Of a stretch of DNA of 40,389 nucleotides, positions 18,244-24,627 are shown one piece after another. The notes under the pieces were generated by a model. The model saw nothing but the letters and a program-made list of their open reading frames with translations, was not told the DNA's origin and made no database searches. Numbering within the stretch: the stretch's first letter is position 1; every line of letters begins with the position of its first letter. Made by a program: the position numbers and the translations under genes. The stretch is from a virus. The DNA is taken from positions 1 through 40,389 of IMG/VR virus record IMGVR_UViG_3300030106_002871. One strand, given 5' to 3'.

Positions 18244-18347
18244 TGTTACATTTTATTAAAAAAATTTTAGGCATAAATAATTTAGAATATAAAATTAGAT
18301 TACTTGAAAGAAAAAACTATTGGAGAGAAAAGTATAAACATGGTTAA
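18243..18347 (+). CDS. 34-aa microprotein
   Basis: Frame MLHFIKKILGINNLEYKIRL..., ending REKYKHG. TAATG overlap with the previous gene and an eight-base overlap with the next. Amphipathic, basic. Coding status rests on the overlaps; no family. Confidence 0.4.
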   Translation: MLHFIKKILGINNLEYKIRLLERKNYWREKYKHG

Positions 18348-18468
18348 GAAAATTAAAAAAGTAGCTAAAGCACTAAAAAAAGCATCTGCTTTACATAAGA
18401 AGCAGAGTAAAGTTATTGAAAAACATATTAAAGAAATGAAATCTTATGGCAAAAAAAAGAGATCCTAA
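18340..18468 (+). CDS. 42-aa Lys-rich microprotein
   Basis: Frame MVKKIKKVAKALKKASALHK..., ending YGKKKRS; nearly half Lys/Arg and strongly helical, resembling a nucleic-acid-condensing or antimicrobial-like helix. Overlaps genes on both sides (8 and 23 nt). No family recognised. Confidence 0.45.
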   Translation: MVKKIKKVAKALKKASALHKKQSKVIEKHIKEMKSYGKKKRS

Positions 18469-18733
18469 AGTAGGTACGGGTAAAAAACCCAAGGGATCAG
18501 GTAGGAGACTTTATACAGATGAGAATCCTAAAGATACTGTTGGAATTAAGTTTGCAACTCCTGCTGATGCTCGTAAGACTGTTGCAAAAGTTAAGAAGAT
18601 ATCTAAACCATTTGCAAGAAAAATACAAATATTAACCGTAGGCGAACAACGTGCAAAAGTTATGGGTAAATCGCAGGTAGCATCTATATTTAAAAAAGGT
18701 AAAGAAGCTATAAGAAAAGGGAGAAAAACATAA
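18446..18733 (+). CDS. Basic conserved hypothetical protein
   Basis: 95 aa. N-terminus MAKKRDPKVGTGKKPKGSGRRLYTDENPKDTVGIKF is a recognisable conserved block in marine phages (KGSGRRLYTDENPxDTVxIKF). The C-terminal half (QRAKVMGKSQVASIFKKGKEA) is a basic helix. Net charge is strongly positive. One-base overlap with the next gene. Function unknown; nucleic acid or capsid contact is plausible. Confidence 0.6.
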   Translation: MAKKRDPKVGTGKKPKGSGRRLYTDENPKDTVGIKFATPADARKTVAKVKKISKPFARKIQILTVGEQRAKVMGKSQVASIFKKGKEAIRKGRKT

Positions 18734-18981
18734 TGGCACTTGCAAAAAGTCAAAGGAGTTTAAAAGCATGGGGAAAGCAAAAATGGAGAACGAAGTCTGG
18801 AAAGAAGTCTTCGGAGACTGGGGAACGATATTTGCCCGAGAAGGCGATCAAAGCCTTATCATCTGCGGAGTATGCGGCAACGACAAAAGCAAAACGCCAA
18901 GGAACAAAGAAGGGAAAACAGTTTGTGAAACAACCGAAAGGGATTGCAAAAAAAACAGCTAAATACAGGAGGTACAGCTAA
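18733..18981 (+). CDS. Basic conserved hypothetical protein (RYLPEKAI motif)
   Basis: 82 aa. Pattern S-L-x-x-W-x-K-Q-x-W-R-T-K-S-G-K ... RYLPEKAIKALSSAEYAATTKAKR ... GKQFVKQP is conserved in many phages and I believe it has a DUF number (5872 comes to mind, not certain). Highly basic. GC content is locally higher than in the neighbours, with AAGGCG/GGCAAC triplets rare elsewhere here, which could mark transfer. Unknown function. Confidence 0.6.
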   Translation: MALAKSQRSLKAWGKQKWRTKSGKKSSETGERYLPEKAIKALSSAEYAATTKAKRQGTKKGKQFVKQPKGIAKKTAKYRRYS

Positions 18982-19130
18982 TGCCAGGACATTACGGTAA
19001 AATGATGAAAAAGAAAAATGGTAGCAAAAAAGTTACTGGGAAAAGAAAAAAACTAGACATGGATAAAGACGGTAAACTTACTAAAAAAGACTTTGCTATG
19101 TTAAGAAATAAAAAGAAAAAGAAAGCATAA
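18981..19130 (+). CDS. 49-aa protein with an EF-hand-like loop
   Basis: Frame MPGHYGKMMKKKNGSKKVTG..., with LDMDKDGKLTKKDF at residues about 25-38 and a Lys tail. D-x-D-x-D-G-x-L-x-x-x-D is the 12-residue calcium-binding EF-hand loop. GGAGG lies upstream. One-base overlaps on both sides. A lone loop would need to dimerise to bind calcium well. Confidence 0.6.
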   Translation: MPGHYGKMMKKKNGSKKVTGKRKKLDMDKDGKLTKKDFAMLRNKKKKKA

Positions 19131-19261
19131 TGAGAAAAGGACTATACGCTAACATACATGCTAAAAGAAAACGTGGCGGTAAGATGAGAAAGAAAGGTGC
19201 TAAAGGTGCACCTACTGCCGCCCAGTTTAAAAGAGCAGCAATGACAGTTAAGAAAAAATAA
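19130..19261 (+). CDS. 43-aa basic protein (KGLYANIHAKRKR family)
   Basis: Starts MRKGLYANIHAKRKRGGKMR and continues KKGAKGAPTAAQFKRAAMT. The GLYANIHAKRxR...G...KGAPT block recurs in phage small basic proteins. TAATG overlaps on both sides tie it to its neighbours. Function unknown. Confidence 0.6.
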   Translation: MRKGLYANIHAKRKRGGKMRKKGAKGAPTAAQFKRAAMTVKKK

Positions 19262-19494
19262 TGGTAGCAAAGAAATATCAAAACCCCTCGGGTGGATTAA
19301 ATGAAGCAGGTCGTAGATACTTTAAAAGAACGACAGGTGCTAATTTAAAAAGACCTAGTAAGAAAGTTGGTAATAAAAGACGTGCTAGTTTCTGTGCTCG
19401 TATGAAGGGGATGAAGAAAAAATTAACATCTGCTAAAACTGCTAATGATCCAAATTCAAGAATTAATAAAGCACTTAGGGCTTGGAATTGTTAG
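19261..19494 (+). CDS. DUF6321-like basic protein
   Basis: 77 aa. Order GGLNEAGRRYFKRTTGANLKRP, RASFCARMKGMKKKL, DPNSRINKALRAWNC is the pattern of the family I know as DUF6321, with its two Cys (RASFCARM and terminal WNC). Common in large and small phages; proposed only as DNA-associated. The last 50 bases overlap the next open frame. Confidence 0.65.
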   Translation: MVAKKYQNPSGGLNEAGRRYFKRTTGANLKRPSKKVGNKRRASFCARMKGMKKKLTSAKTANDPNSRINKALRAWNC

Positions 19495-20047
19495 TTTATT
19501 ACTTATACATTCAACCATGGATGAGTTTAAAGACCACAGAAATTTTTTAAAGAAAATAAGAGAAGTAAAATCTACTTATGATCCTAATTCTTTTGAGGCT
19601 AATCTTAATGATGATTTTATTTTAACAGTAGCTACAGCTGAAACAGGTAATTTTAAATACGAAAACGCAGATACAGCTAAAAAAGCTAATAATTTTTTTG
19701 GCATACAAGCTACAGGTGATGAAAAATATATATTATCATCAGACCCTGATAAAAAAGCAAAAGTAAAAGTATATAATACTCCTGAAGAAAGTATTGAAGA
19801 TTTTTTAGAATTAATGAAAACTGGTTCTAATTTTGAAGGAGTTAGAGAATCTATTGCTATGGGTGAAGATACTATCAATTATTTTGATGGATTATCTAAG
19901 TATGCTGAAAAAGAAGATTATGCAGAATTTTTAAAAGATGTGTATATAACAAGGATTGCTAAATTAATGAATCCACAAGATGATACTGGTAGATTAATAT
20001 TACCAGTTAAAAAATCTTTAAATGAACAGATGAACAATCTAAAATAA
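19445..20047 (+). CDS. Glucosaminidase/Bax-like peptidoglycan hydrolase
   Basis: Up to 200 aa. ILTVATAETGNFKYEN carries the likely catalytic Glu, followed by NNFFGIQATGDEKYI, KVKVYNTPEESIEDFLELMKTG and LSKYAEKEDYAEFLKDVY, the order seen in Bax/FlgJ-type glucosaminidase domains. The start is uncertain: ATG 19445 gives a hydrophobic, signal-like N-terminus (LGLGIVSLLLIHST), while ATG 19517 gives a cytoplasmic form; neither has a good ribosome site. A second lytic enzyme, far from the amidase and last in the late unit. It may act at lysis or during entry. Confidence 0.6.
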   Translation: MIQIQELIKHLGLGIVSLLLIHSTMDEFKDHRNFLKKIREVKSTYDPNSFEANLNDDFILTVATAETGNFKYENADTAKKANNFFGIQATGDEKYILSSDPDKKAKVKVYNTPEESIEDFLELMKTGSNFEGVRESIAMGEDTINYFDGLSKYAEKEDYAEFLKDVYITRIAKLMNPQDDTGRLILPVKKSLNEQMNNLK

Positions 20048-20050
20048 AAA

Positions 20051-20071
20051 GGGGAGCCATAAAGACTCCCC
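20051..20071 (-). terminator. Intrinsic terminator of the early (-) operon
   Basis: Stem GGGGAG/CTCCCC (20051-20056 with 20066-20071), loop 9 nt. Read on the minus strand the stem is followed by TTTTTATTTTA. It closes the leftward operon after the gene at 20138. Confidence 0.7.
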
Positions 20072-20086
20072 TCGCAGGCAACAACA

Positions 20087-20123
20087 AGACACTTAGAGTT
20101 TTACTCTAGGTGTCTTTTTTTTT
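20087..20123 (+). terminator. Intrinsic terminator of the late (+) operon
   Basis: 13-bp stem (20087-20099 with 20103-20115, one G-U pair), TTT loop, then nine T. It lies 40 bases after the stop of the last late gene. With the opposed hairpin at 20051 it separates the two converging operons. Confidence 0.85.
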
Positions 20124-20137
20124 GGTCAACCAAAACT

Positions 20138-20374
20138 TTAAATTTTTTGTATAATCTGTTTAATATCATCTTGTAATTTTTTACCAACAGAATTAGCATG
20201 GTTAATAATCGCAGCACATAGGTTAGCTTGGTACGGAAAACCTTTTAATGCATCTCTTATTTTACCTACAGGTTTACCCCCATAGTCAATAACAATAGCA
20301 TTATTTTTATTTAAACCTATTTTTAATTCAAATAGTATACCAGTGTATTTATCTAAATTATTTTTTTCCGTCAT
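20138..20374 (-). CDS. Small early protein, unknown
   Basis: 78 aa. I choose the ATG at 20374 (MTEKNNLDKYTGILFELK) because GGGGGA lies just before it; an in-frame ATG at 20386 is also possible. Soluble, with KIGLNKNNAIVIDYGGKPVGKI and a hydrophobic C-terminal half (YQANLCAAIINHANSVGKKL). Last gene of the early operon; overlaps the next-upstream gene. No family. Confidence 0.5.
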   Translation of the reverse strand: MTEKNNLDKYTGILFELKIGLNKNNAIVIDYGGKPVGKIRDALKGFPYQANLCAAIINHANSVGKKLQDDIKQIIQKI

Positions 20375-20543
20375 GCTTTCCCCCATCTAAATTTACAGGT
20401 ATAAGTGTAGATAGAGAGTTCATCAGTTTAACAACTTCACCATATGGTCTTGTCATTAGGTATCTCATAATATCCATAAGTTTTTCTGAATCTATGTGAT
20501 ACATTCTTGGGTTAGTTTTTGGTATTTCTTTCTTTTCAGACAT
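20358..20543 (-). CDS. Small early protein, unknown
   Basis: 61 aa with GGAGG upstream. YHIDSEKLMDIMRYLMTRPYGEVVKLMNSLSTL is a conserved-looking block that I recall from pelagiphage early regions. Soluble and helical. No function known. Confidence 0.55.
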   Translation of the reverse strand: MSEKKEIPKTNPRMYHIDSEKLMDIMRYLMTRPYGEVVKLMNSLSTLIPVNLDGGKHDGKK

Positions 20544-20554
20544 CTATCCTCCTA

Positions 20555-20776
20555 TTAAAATGGTATGTCATCTTCGTTAGGATATAAGTCATCAAGAACT
20601 TTTATTTTATCTCTTGCACAAGTTATCTTCTCTAACTGTTTATCTATTTCTTCAACAAATTGTGGATGTTCACCTATACCCGCAGGTTTATCAAAGTAAA
20701 CTTGTATAGTAGCTTTTGCCACATCTATTTCTGCTTCATATTTTTTCTTTAACGCACTTACAAATACATCTTTCAT
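20555..20776 (-). CDS. Small early protein, unknown
   Basis: 73 aa. KYEAEIDVAKATIQVYFDKPAGIGEHPQFVEEIDKQLEKI is a helical hairpin typical of small marine-phage proteins; acidic end NEDDIPF. One-base overlap with the gene before it (TAATG). No function known. Confidence 0.55.
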   Translation of the reverse strand: MKDVFVSALKKKYEAEIDVAKATIQVYFDKPAGIGEHPQFVEEIDKQLEKITCARDKIKVLDDLYPNEDDIPF

Positions 20777-20961
20777 TATATTCCTCCTTTAAATTGATAG
20801 TATTTATTTTCTACTAATTCCTCATCATCAAAATAAGGATTAGTTTTTGCTGCTATAGATTGTCTAGCATCTCGTATAGTTTGATTTAGTGTTCTACCTT
20901 GACGCAGACAGCCTGCTACAAAATCTTCTACTTCTATTATAGCTTGTTTAACTTGCCCCAT
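20776..20961 (-). CDS. Small early protein, unknown
   Basis: 61 aa, MGQVKQAIIEVEDFVAGCLRQGRT... Predicted helical; the TLNQTIRDARQSIAA segment could be part of a helix-turn-helix, but this is weak. The C-terminal YYQFKGGI is preceded by acidic residues. It overlaps the DUF3310 gene by 14 nt. Confidence 0.5.
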   Translation of the reverse strand: MGQVKQAIIEVEDFVAGCLRQGRTLNQTIRDARQSIAAKTNPYFDDEELVENKYYQFKGGI

Positions 20962-21247
20962 TGCTAACCTCCTTAATTAATCTACTTAAATACCAATTAG
21001 CTTTTTGTAAGTCCTCTATTGGCTCACCTTTAAATTTATATCTAGCTACATATTTTATTATATTACCTTTTAAGTATCCATGAAACTCATCTCCCGTCAT
21101 ACAATCTTGTATAACATCAATTGTTTCTTTTTTGCCATGTAGATAATGTTTTGGTGCGTGCACATTATCAAACTTAAATTCATTTTCATAAGACATGTCA
21201 GCACTATGATCTATTTTTTTAATATAAGTACGCTTATCTCTTGCCAT
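20948..21247 (-). CDS. DUF3310 protein (T7 gp1.7-related domain)
   Basis: 99 aa. APKHYLHGKKETIDVIQDCM ... FHGYLKGNIIKYVARYKFKG ... EDLQKANWYLSRLI matches the DUF3310 pattern (HY...E.ID.I ... G...GN.IKY..R...K....DL.KA..YL). The domain is part of T7 gp1.7, reported to be a nucleotide kinase. A role in nucleotide metabolism for replication is likely but not shown by the sequence. Overlaps the metallophosphoesterase gene by 14 nt. Confidence 0.8.
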   Translation of the reverse strand: MARDKRTYIKKIDHSADMSYENEFKFDNVHAPKHYLHGKKETIDVIQDCMTGDEFHGYLKGNIIKYVARYKFKGEPIEDLQKANWYLSRLIKEVSNGAS

Positions 21248-21977
21248 ATTCCCTCCTTATAGTTTTAATGTCAATCAATTCCATATTATAATTACCATCT
21301 TTAACTTCTCTTTTAATTATTAAACCACTCCACCACATATGCTGAGTATCTCTAGCAAAATGTTCTACATGATTTAAATAACATCCAGCAGATAATGCAT
21401 GTAATTTTTTACCACCAGGTAAAGTAGAAACAGCATAATCTAATAAATGACTATGCCCTACTGTAGCAGAAACTTTATGTTTTGTCAATATAGTTCTTGC
21501 TATATTTTCACCTGATATTGCACTACCTAATATACCTGAAGGTAAATGATGGGAATAATGTATACCATCTACTACTTTAATTTTCTTGTACGGTATTTCT
21601 TGCCAGCCATATTTACTAAATTGTAAATCACTAATTTTTAGTGTTCCGTCAAGTTCAGGATTATCATCTACGAACCTATCAATCCTATCTTCATGATTAC
21701 CATGTAACATAATCTTTCTAGCTTTATGTTTACCTAGACCTTTATTAAATAAAGATAATGCTTCATGTGAATGATCCATATCTTTTTGATACCTTCTACC
21801 TTCAAAAGATTTTTTACCTCTATCATATGTAGATAGAGAATCCATACTACAAAAATCACCCATACATATTATGTGTGATACTTTAAAATCTGCAGCTAAT
21901 CTACCTGCCCACAGAAATCTTTCATTGCTTGCTTTAGGTGTACAATGAGGGTCACCTATAACTAAGTGCGTTGCCAT
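21234..21977 (-). CDS. Calcineurin-like metallophosphoesterase
   Basis: 247 aa, complete single domain. Metal ligands are visible: D9-x-H11 (IGDPHC), GD41 (CMGDF), GN94HE (HGNHED), and H175-x-H177 (VGHSH), with an upstream SHH at 142-144. These bind two metal ions in this family. Substrate cannot be told; phage members act on nucleic acid ends, nucleotides or protein phosphates. It is in the replication operon next to the DUF3310 gene, which favours nucleotide or DNA processing. Confidence 0.85.
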   Translation of the reverse strand: MATHLVIGDPHCTPKASNERFLWAGRLAADFKVSHIICMGDFCSMDSLSTYDRGKKSFEGRRYQKDMDHSHEALSLFNKGLGKHKARKIMLHGNHEDRIDRFVDDNPELDGTLKISDLQFSKYGWQEIPYKKIKVVDGIHYSHHLPSGILGSAISGENIARTILTKHKVSATVGHSHLLDYAVSTLPGGKKLHALSAGCYLNHVEHFARDTQHMWWSGLIIKREVKDGNYNMELIDIKTIRREYGKR

Positions 21978-22312
21978 TAGTTTAACTCCTTATCTCGTTT
22001 CATTTTTAAAAACTCAAGAAAATCTATAACATTAGATTCATCATCAAATTCTGCAACAGAACTAATACTAAGATCCTTATCATTTTTATGTTTATCATCA
22101 GCAAAACCTCTTAAACCCCATAGAAACGTAGAATGGGGGTCAGAAGTTGCCATTTTTATCATGCCTCTAGCTATAGTAGAACATAATTCATATTCTTCTG
22201 TAGTCATTTTAGATTTACTATCCATAATAATACCACAGTGAAAACCTTTTTGCCAAGGACTAACTATTACTTTAACTGAATTTATATAGTTTATTTTTGT
22301 TTTTTTATCCAT
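21977..22312 (-). CDS. Early protein, unknown
   Basis: 111 aa from the ATG at 22312 (MDKKTKINYINSVKVIVSPW); an in-frame ATG at 22327 inside the previous gene is also possible. MTTEEYELCSTIARGMIKMATSDPHSTFLWGLRGF is a conserved-looking block, the acidic C-terminus resembles a partner-binding tail. One-base overlap with the metallophosphoesterase gene. I recall close relatives in pelagiphages, all unnamed. Confidence 0.55.
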   Translation of the reverse strand: MDKKTKINYINSVKVIVSPWQKGFHCGIIMDSKSKMTTEEYELCSTIARGMIKMATSDPHSTFLWGLRGFADDKHKNDKDLSISSVAEFDDESNVIDFLEFLKMKRDKELN

Positions 22313-22487
22313 GCCAATACCTATCATAATTTTCTTTAGTATACTCTACTACTTTGTAGTCAAAACCTCTTTTCATACTTTTTTTAGCAAACTCATCTGC
22401 ATTTTTTTCTATACTAAATATTTCATTACTAAACATTTTATACCTTTTATCATTTTTATTTTTAAATATTACAAAATATAATATCAT
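22305..22487 (-). CDS. Small early protein, unknown
   Basis: 60 aa. ILYFVIFKNKNDKRYKMF ... FAKKSMKRGFDYKVVEYTKENYDRYW is a conserved-looking alpha-beta mini-domain in marine phages; soluble. Weak ribosome site. No function known. Confidence 0.5.
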   Translation of the reverse strand: MILYFVIFKNKNDKRYKMFSNEIFSIEKNADEFAKKSMKRGFDYKVVEYTKENYDRYWHG

Positions 22488-22517
22488 ATAGAGTTGGTGG
22501 AAAGTAGACCCCTCAAA

Positions 22518-23423
22518 CTACTTGCCACCAGCCTCCATAGTCTCATCCTTTTTAGGATTATTGACTTCAGTGTACCAAACCCATTTAGGGTTTTTACCTT
22601 TCGATTGCTGTTGCGGTAACAACTGCAATTTATCTCTTCCCCAACAAGGAAGTTTATATGGGCAGTAAGAACATACAAAACCCAAAACTCTATTACCAGT
22701 AGGTTTAGTCCTAAATGTTTCTGCAATATCTGTATAACATCTCTTAAACTCTACATTATTTTTAATAGCTTTAACATTATCTTTTGCAATCTTTAAAGCA
22801 TTTTTTTTATGTTCATCTATAGATGCTGGTGTCTCACATACAGCCCATTCACCTGTAGATTTATTTATAGCTATCCAACCACCAAATTTTTTATTTTGAC
22901 TTTCTGCATATAAAAAACCTTGTGACGCATAACCAAAGGAATCATCTTTAATAACTTCGTTAAACCCACCTGCCTCACCAAACTTTTTTTCAAAGGAATA
23001 TGGTGATGCACTTTTAATATCCCAAATCTTTTCATCAATTTCAACATCTTGTCTACCCTCAATTATATTATTATTAAATTTATATGTAACTTTTTTCTGT
23101 TCATTTTTAATATCTATTCCTGATGATTTCATAATAAACAATGCTAGTGCCTCTATTAAATCTCCAAAAGTATTTCTTACTTTTGTATTATATGGTTGAC
23201 CTTCTCCTTTTATTCCTTTAGCCTCCATTTGTAATTGACACAATGGTCTACCAACATTAGACATTCTTAACTCAAACTTATCTCTTCTTTCTTCCTCAAA
23301 CTGTCTTAGTAAGGCGTTTTTACACGCCTCACCAAACTCCTGTACAAGCCGTTTGTCTAACTTTACAGGTTCTTTAGACACCTTATCTAAGTATTTTTGA
23401 ACTCTTAATAAAATATTATTCAT
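22518..23423 (-). CDS. PD-(D/E)XK exonuclease with probable Fe-S cluster (Cas4/AddB type)
   Basis: 301 aa. Nuclease core: E91 (FGDLIEALALF), D126 (EGRQDVEID) and D135-x-K137 (IWDIKSAS), followed by a SFGYASQGFLYAES helix typical of RecB-family nucleases. C62 plus C251-x2-C254-x5-C260 reproduce the one-plus-three cysteine layout that holds a 4Fe-4S cluster in Cas4 and AddB. It should degrade DNA ends, either for host DNA recycling or recombination. Coupled (TAATG) to the putative ssDNA-binding protein upstream, a classic exonuclease/annealing or SSB pair. Confidence 0.8.
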   Translation of the reverse strand: MNNILLRVQKYLDKVSKEPVKLDKRLVQEFGEACKNALLRQFEEERRDKFELRMSNVGRPLCQLQMEAKGIKGEGQPYNTKVRNTFGDLIEALALFIMKSSGIDIKNEQKKVTYKFNNNIIEGRQDVEIDEKIWDIKSASPYSFEKKFGEAGGFNEVIKDDSFGYASQGFLYAESQNKKFGGWIAINKSTGEWAVCETPASIDEHKKNALKIAKDNVKAIKNNVEFKRCYTDIAETFRTKPTGNRVLGFVCSYCPYKLPCWGRDKLQLLPQQQSKGKNPKWVWYTEVNNPKKDETMEAGGK

Positions 23424-24280
23424 TAAGTAGATAATACTTTTTCAGGTTCATCAACAACATCCTCAACTATCTCAGCATCTATTTTATCAGATCCATTAGG
23501 TTTTTTAACCTTGGCATTATTATATGCTTGAACAACTTCTGCATTTTCTGTATCAATAGACTCTTGAAAAACTTTTAATGTTTCCATGTCCGTATCAGAT
23601 AATTGTAAATTGGCATCTGCATTTACTCCTATCTCAGGCACATAAAAAACATTACCACCGTTCTTTTGTCTTTTAGTATTAATAGAAAAAGTACAATTGA
23701 ACATAAGTTTTTTTCTTTTTTTTAGTTGATCTAGTGCAGCACTTACTGGAGAAAATCCAGTTCCTGTAACTCTATACAAAACAGGTAAGTTTTCTAAAGT
23801 ATGCTTTGCACCTTGAGCAGTTTTACCATCTTTAAACGATAATAAGCCATATACTAACTTATAACACCTAATAGTTCTTTGCTGCTCTAATTGTTCAGGT
23901 GTAAGTCTTGACCTTTCTTTAAAAGGTATCTTACCACATTTAGTACCACCTAGTATATCTATAGCCTCTTCTTTCCAGCTTTTAAATATAATAGATCTAT
24001 TAACATACTCACCTTTGACAGCATCATAATGCATGTATTGCATGGCACTAATAAATGGTCTTAATGTAACTGGCTTTCCAAATACATTTTGACCTACATT
24101 AGAATCATACGCATAAAAATGACCCACTGGTAATTGATTACCATCATCATCTTCAGGTGTTCTATTTATGGCTAGTCTAGGTATATTTGTACCTGTACTA
24201 GAACCATCATCTTGCCCAATGGCTTGCATTATTTGCTCATCAGACATACCTTTTATATTAACTAAATTATTATCAGACAT
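23423..24280 (-). CDS. Putative ssDNA-binding protein
   Basis: 285 aa, strong AGGAGG site. Core residues about 30-215 look like a beta-rich single domain (LAINRTPEDDDGNQLPVGHFYAY, GKPVTLRPFISAMQYM, YRVTGTGFSPVSAALDQL, NCTFSINTKRQKNG). The C-terminus is acidic (AEIVEDVVDEPEKV), as in phage and bacterial single-strand binding proteins, where the tail recruits partners. It lies between polymerase and exonuclease. No family is recognised directly; the call rests on context, tail and size. Confidence 0.5.
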   Translation of the reverse strand: MSDNNLVNIKGMSDEQIMQAIGQDDGSSTGTNIPRLAINRTPEDDDGNQLPVGHFYAYDSNVGQNVFGKPVTLRPFISAMQYMHYDAVKGEYVNRSIIFKSWKEEAIDILGGTKCGKIPFKERSRLTPEQLEQQRTIRCYKLVYGLLSFKDGKTAQGAKHTLENLPVLYRVTGTGFSPVSAALDQLKKRKKLMFNCTFSINTKRQKNGGNVFYVPEIGVNADANLQLSDTDMETLKVFQESIDTENAEVVQAYNNAKVKKPNGSDKIDAEIVEDVVDEPEKVLST

Positions 24281-24334
24281 TTTGTCCTCCTTTTAAATTT
24301 AATGTATACCATATTTTTAATAAAAACACAATGA

Positions 24335-24418
24335 TCATTTTGTCACATTATAAATTATTCTAATTATTGTATATAAAACATATACAATAGACATAACAAA
24401 TAATATACTATCTAACAT
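24335..24418 (-). CDS. 27-aa single-membrane-span micropeptide
   Basis: Frame MLDSILFVMSIVYVLYTIIR..., ending IIYNVTK. The ATG lies four bases before the stop of the previous gene, so it is probably translated by re-initiation. Nearly all hydrophobic with a basic end: one membrane helix. The remaining 50 bases before the next gene are AT-rich with an AGGAGG site. Coding status is uncertain. Confidence 0.35.
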   Translation of the reverse strand: MLDSILFVMSIVYVLYTIIRIIYNVTK

Positions 24419-24627
24419 AATCTAGTCTCTCCATCTATAATTTTAACTTCTAACCCATCAGCTTTTGCAAAGTATTCCCATTCTGATAAATACTCATGAC
24501 CTTTTTCTATGTACAAAGTAGTTGGGTCTATAATGCATTGATCTTTTAATGCTGTGTATTCAAGATAAGCAGAATATTGATCATCAGCATAATCATCTAA
24601 AGTTTCTAATGCCTCAAACATTTTCAT
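24412..24627 (-). CDS. Small acidic early protein
   Basis: 71 aa, ATGA overlap with the polymerase stop and GGAGGAGG-like site inside its end. Acidic and aromatic (ETLDDYADDQYSAYLEYTAL, GHEYLSEWEYFAKADG). Acidic phage proteins of this size often mimic DNA or bind host enzymes, but nothing specific is recognised. Confidence 0.5.
   Translation of the reverse strand: MKMFEALETLDDYADDQYSAYLEYTALKDQCIIDPTTLYIEKGHEYLSEWEYFAKADGLEVKIIDGETRLC

Noticed and set aside
18768-18962. 64-aa plus-strand frame inside the 82-aa basic gene
   Set aside because: Alternative frame; the other has the conserved RYLPEKAI...KQFVKQP pattern and TAATG junctions.
22484-22726. 80-aa minus-strand frame overlapping the exonuclease gene
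   Set aside because: Same strand, other frame; the exonuclease frame carries the conserved cysteines there.
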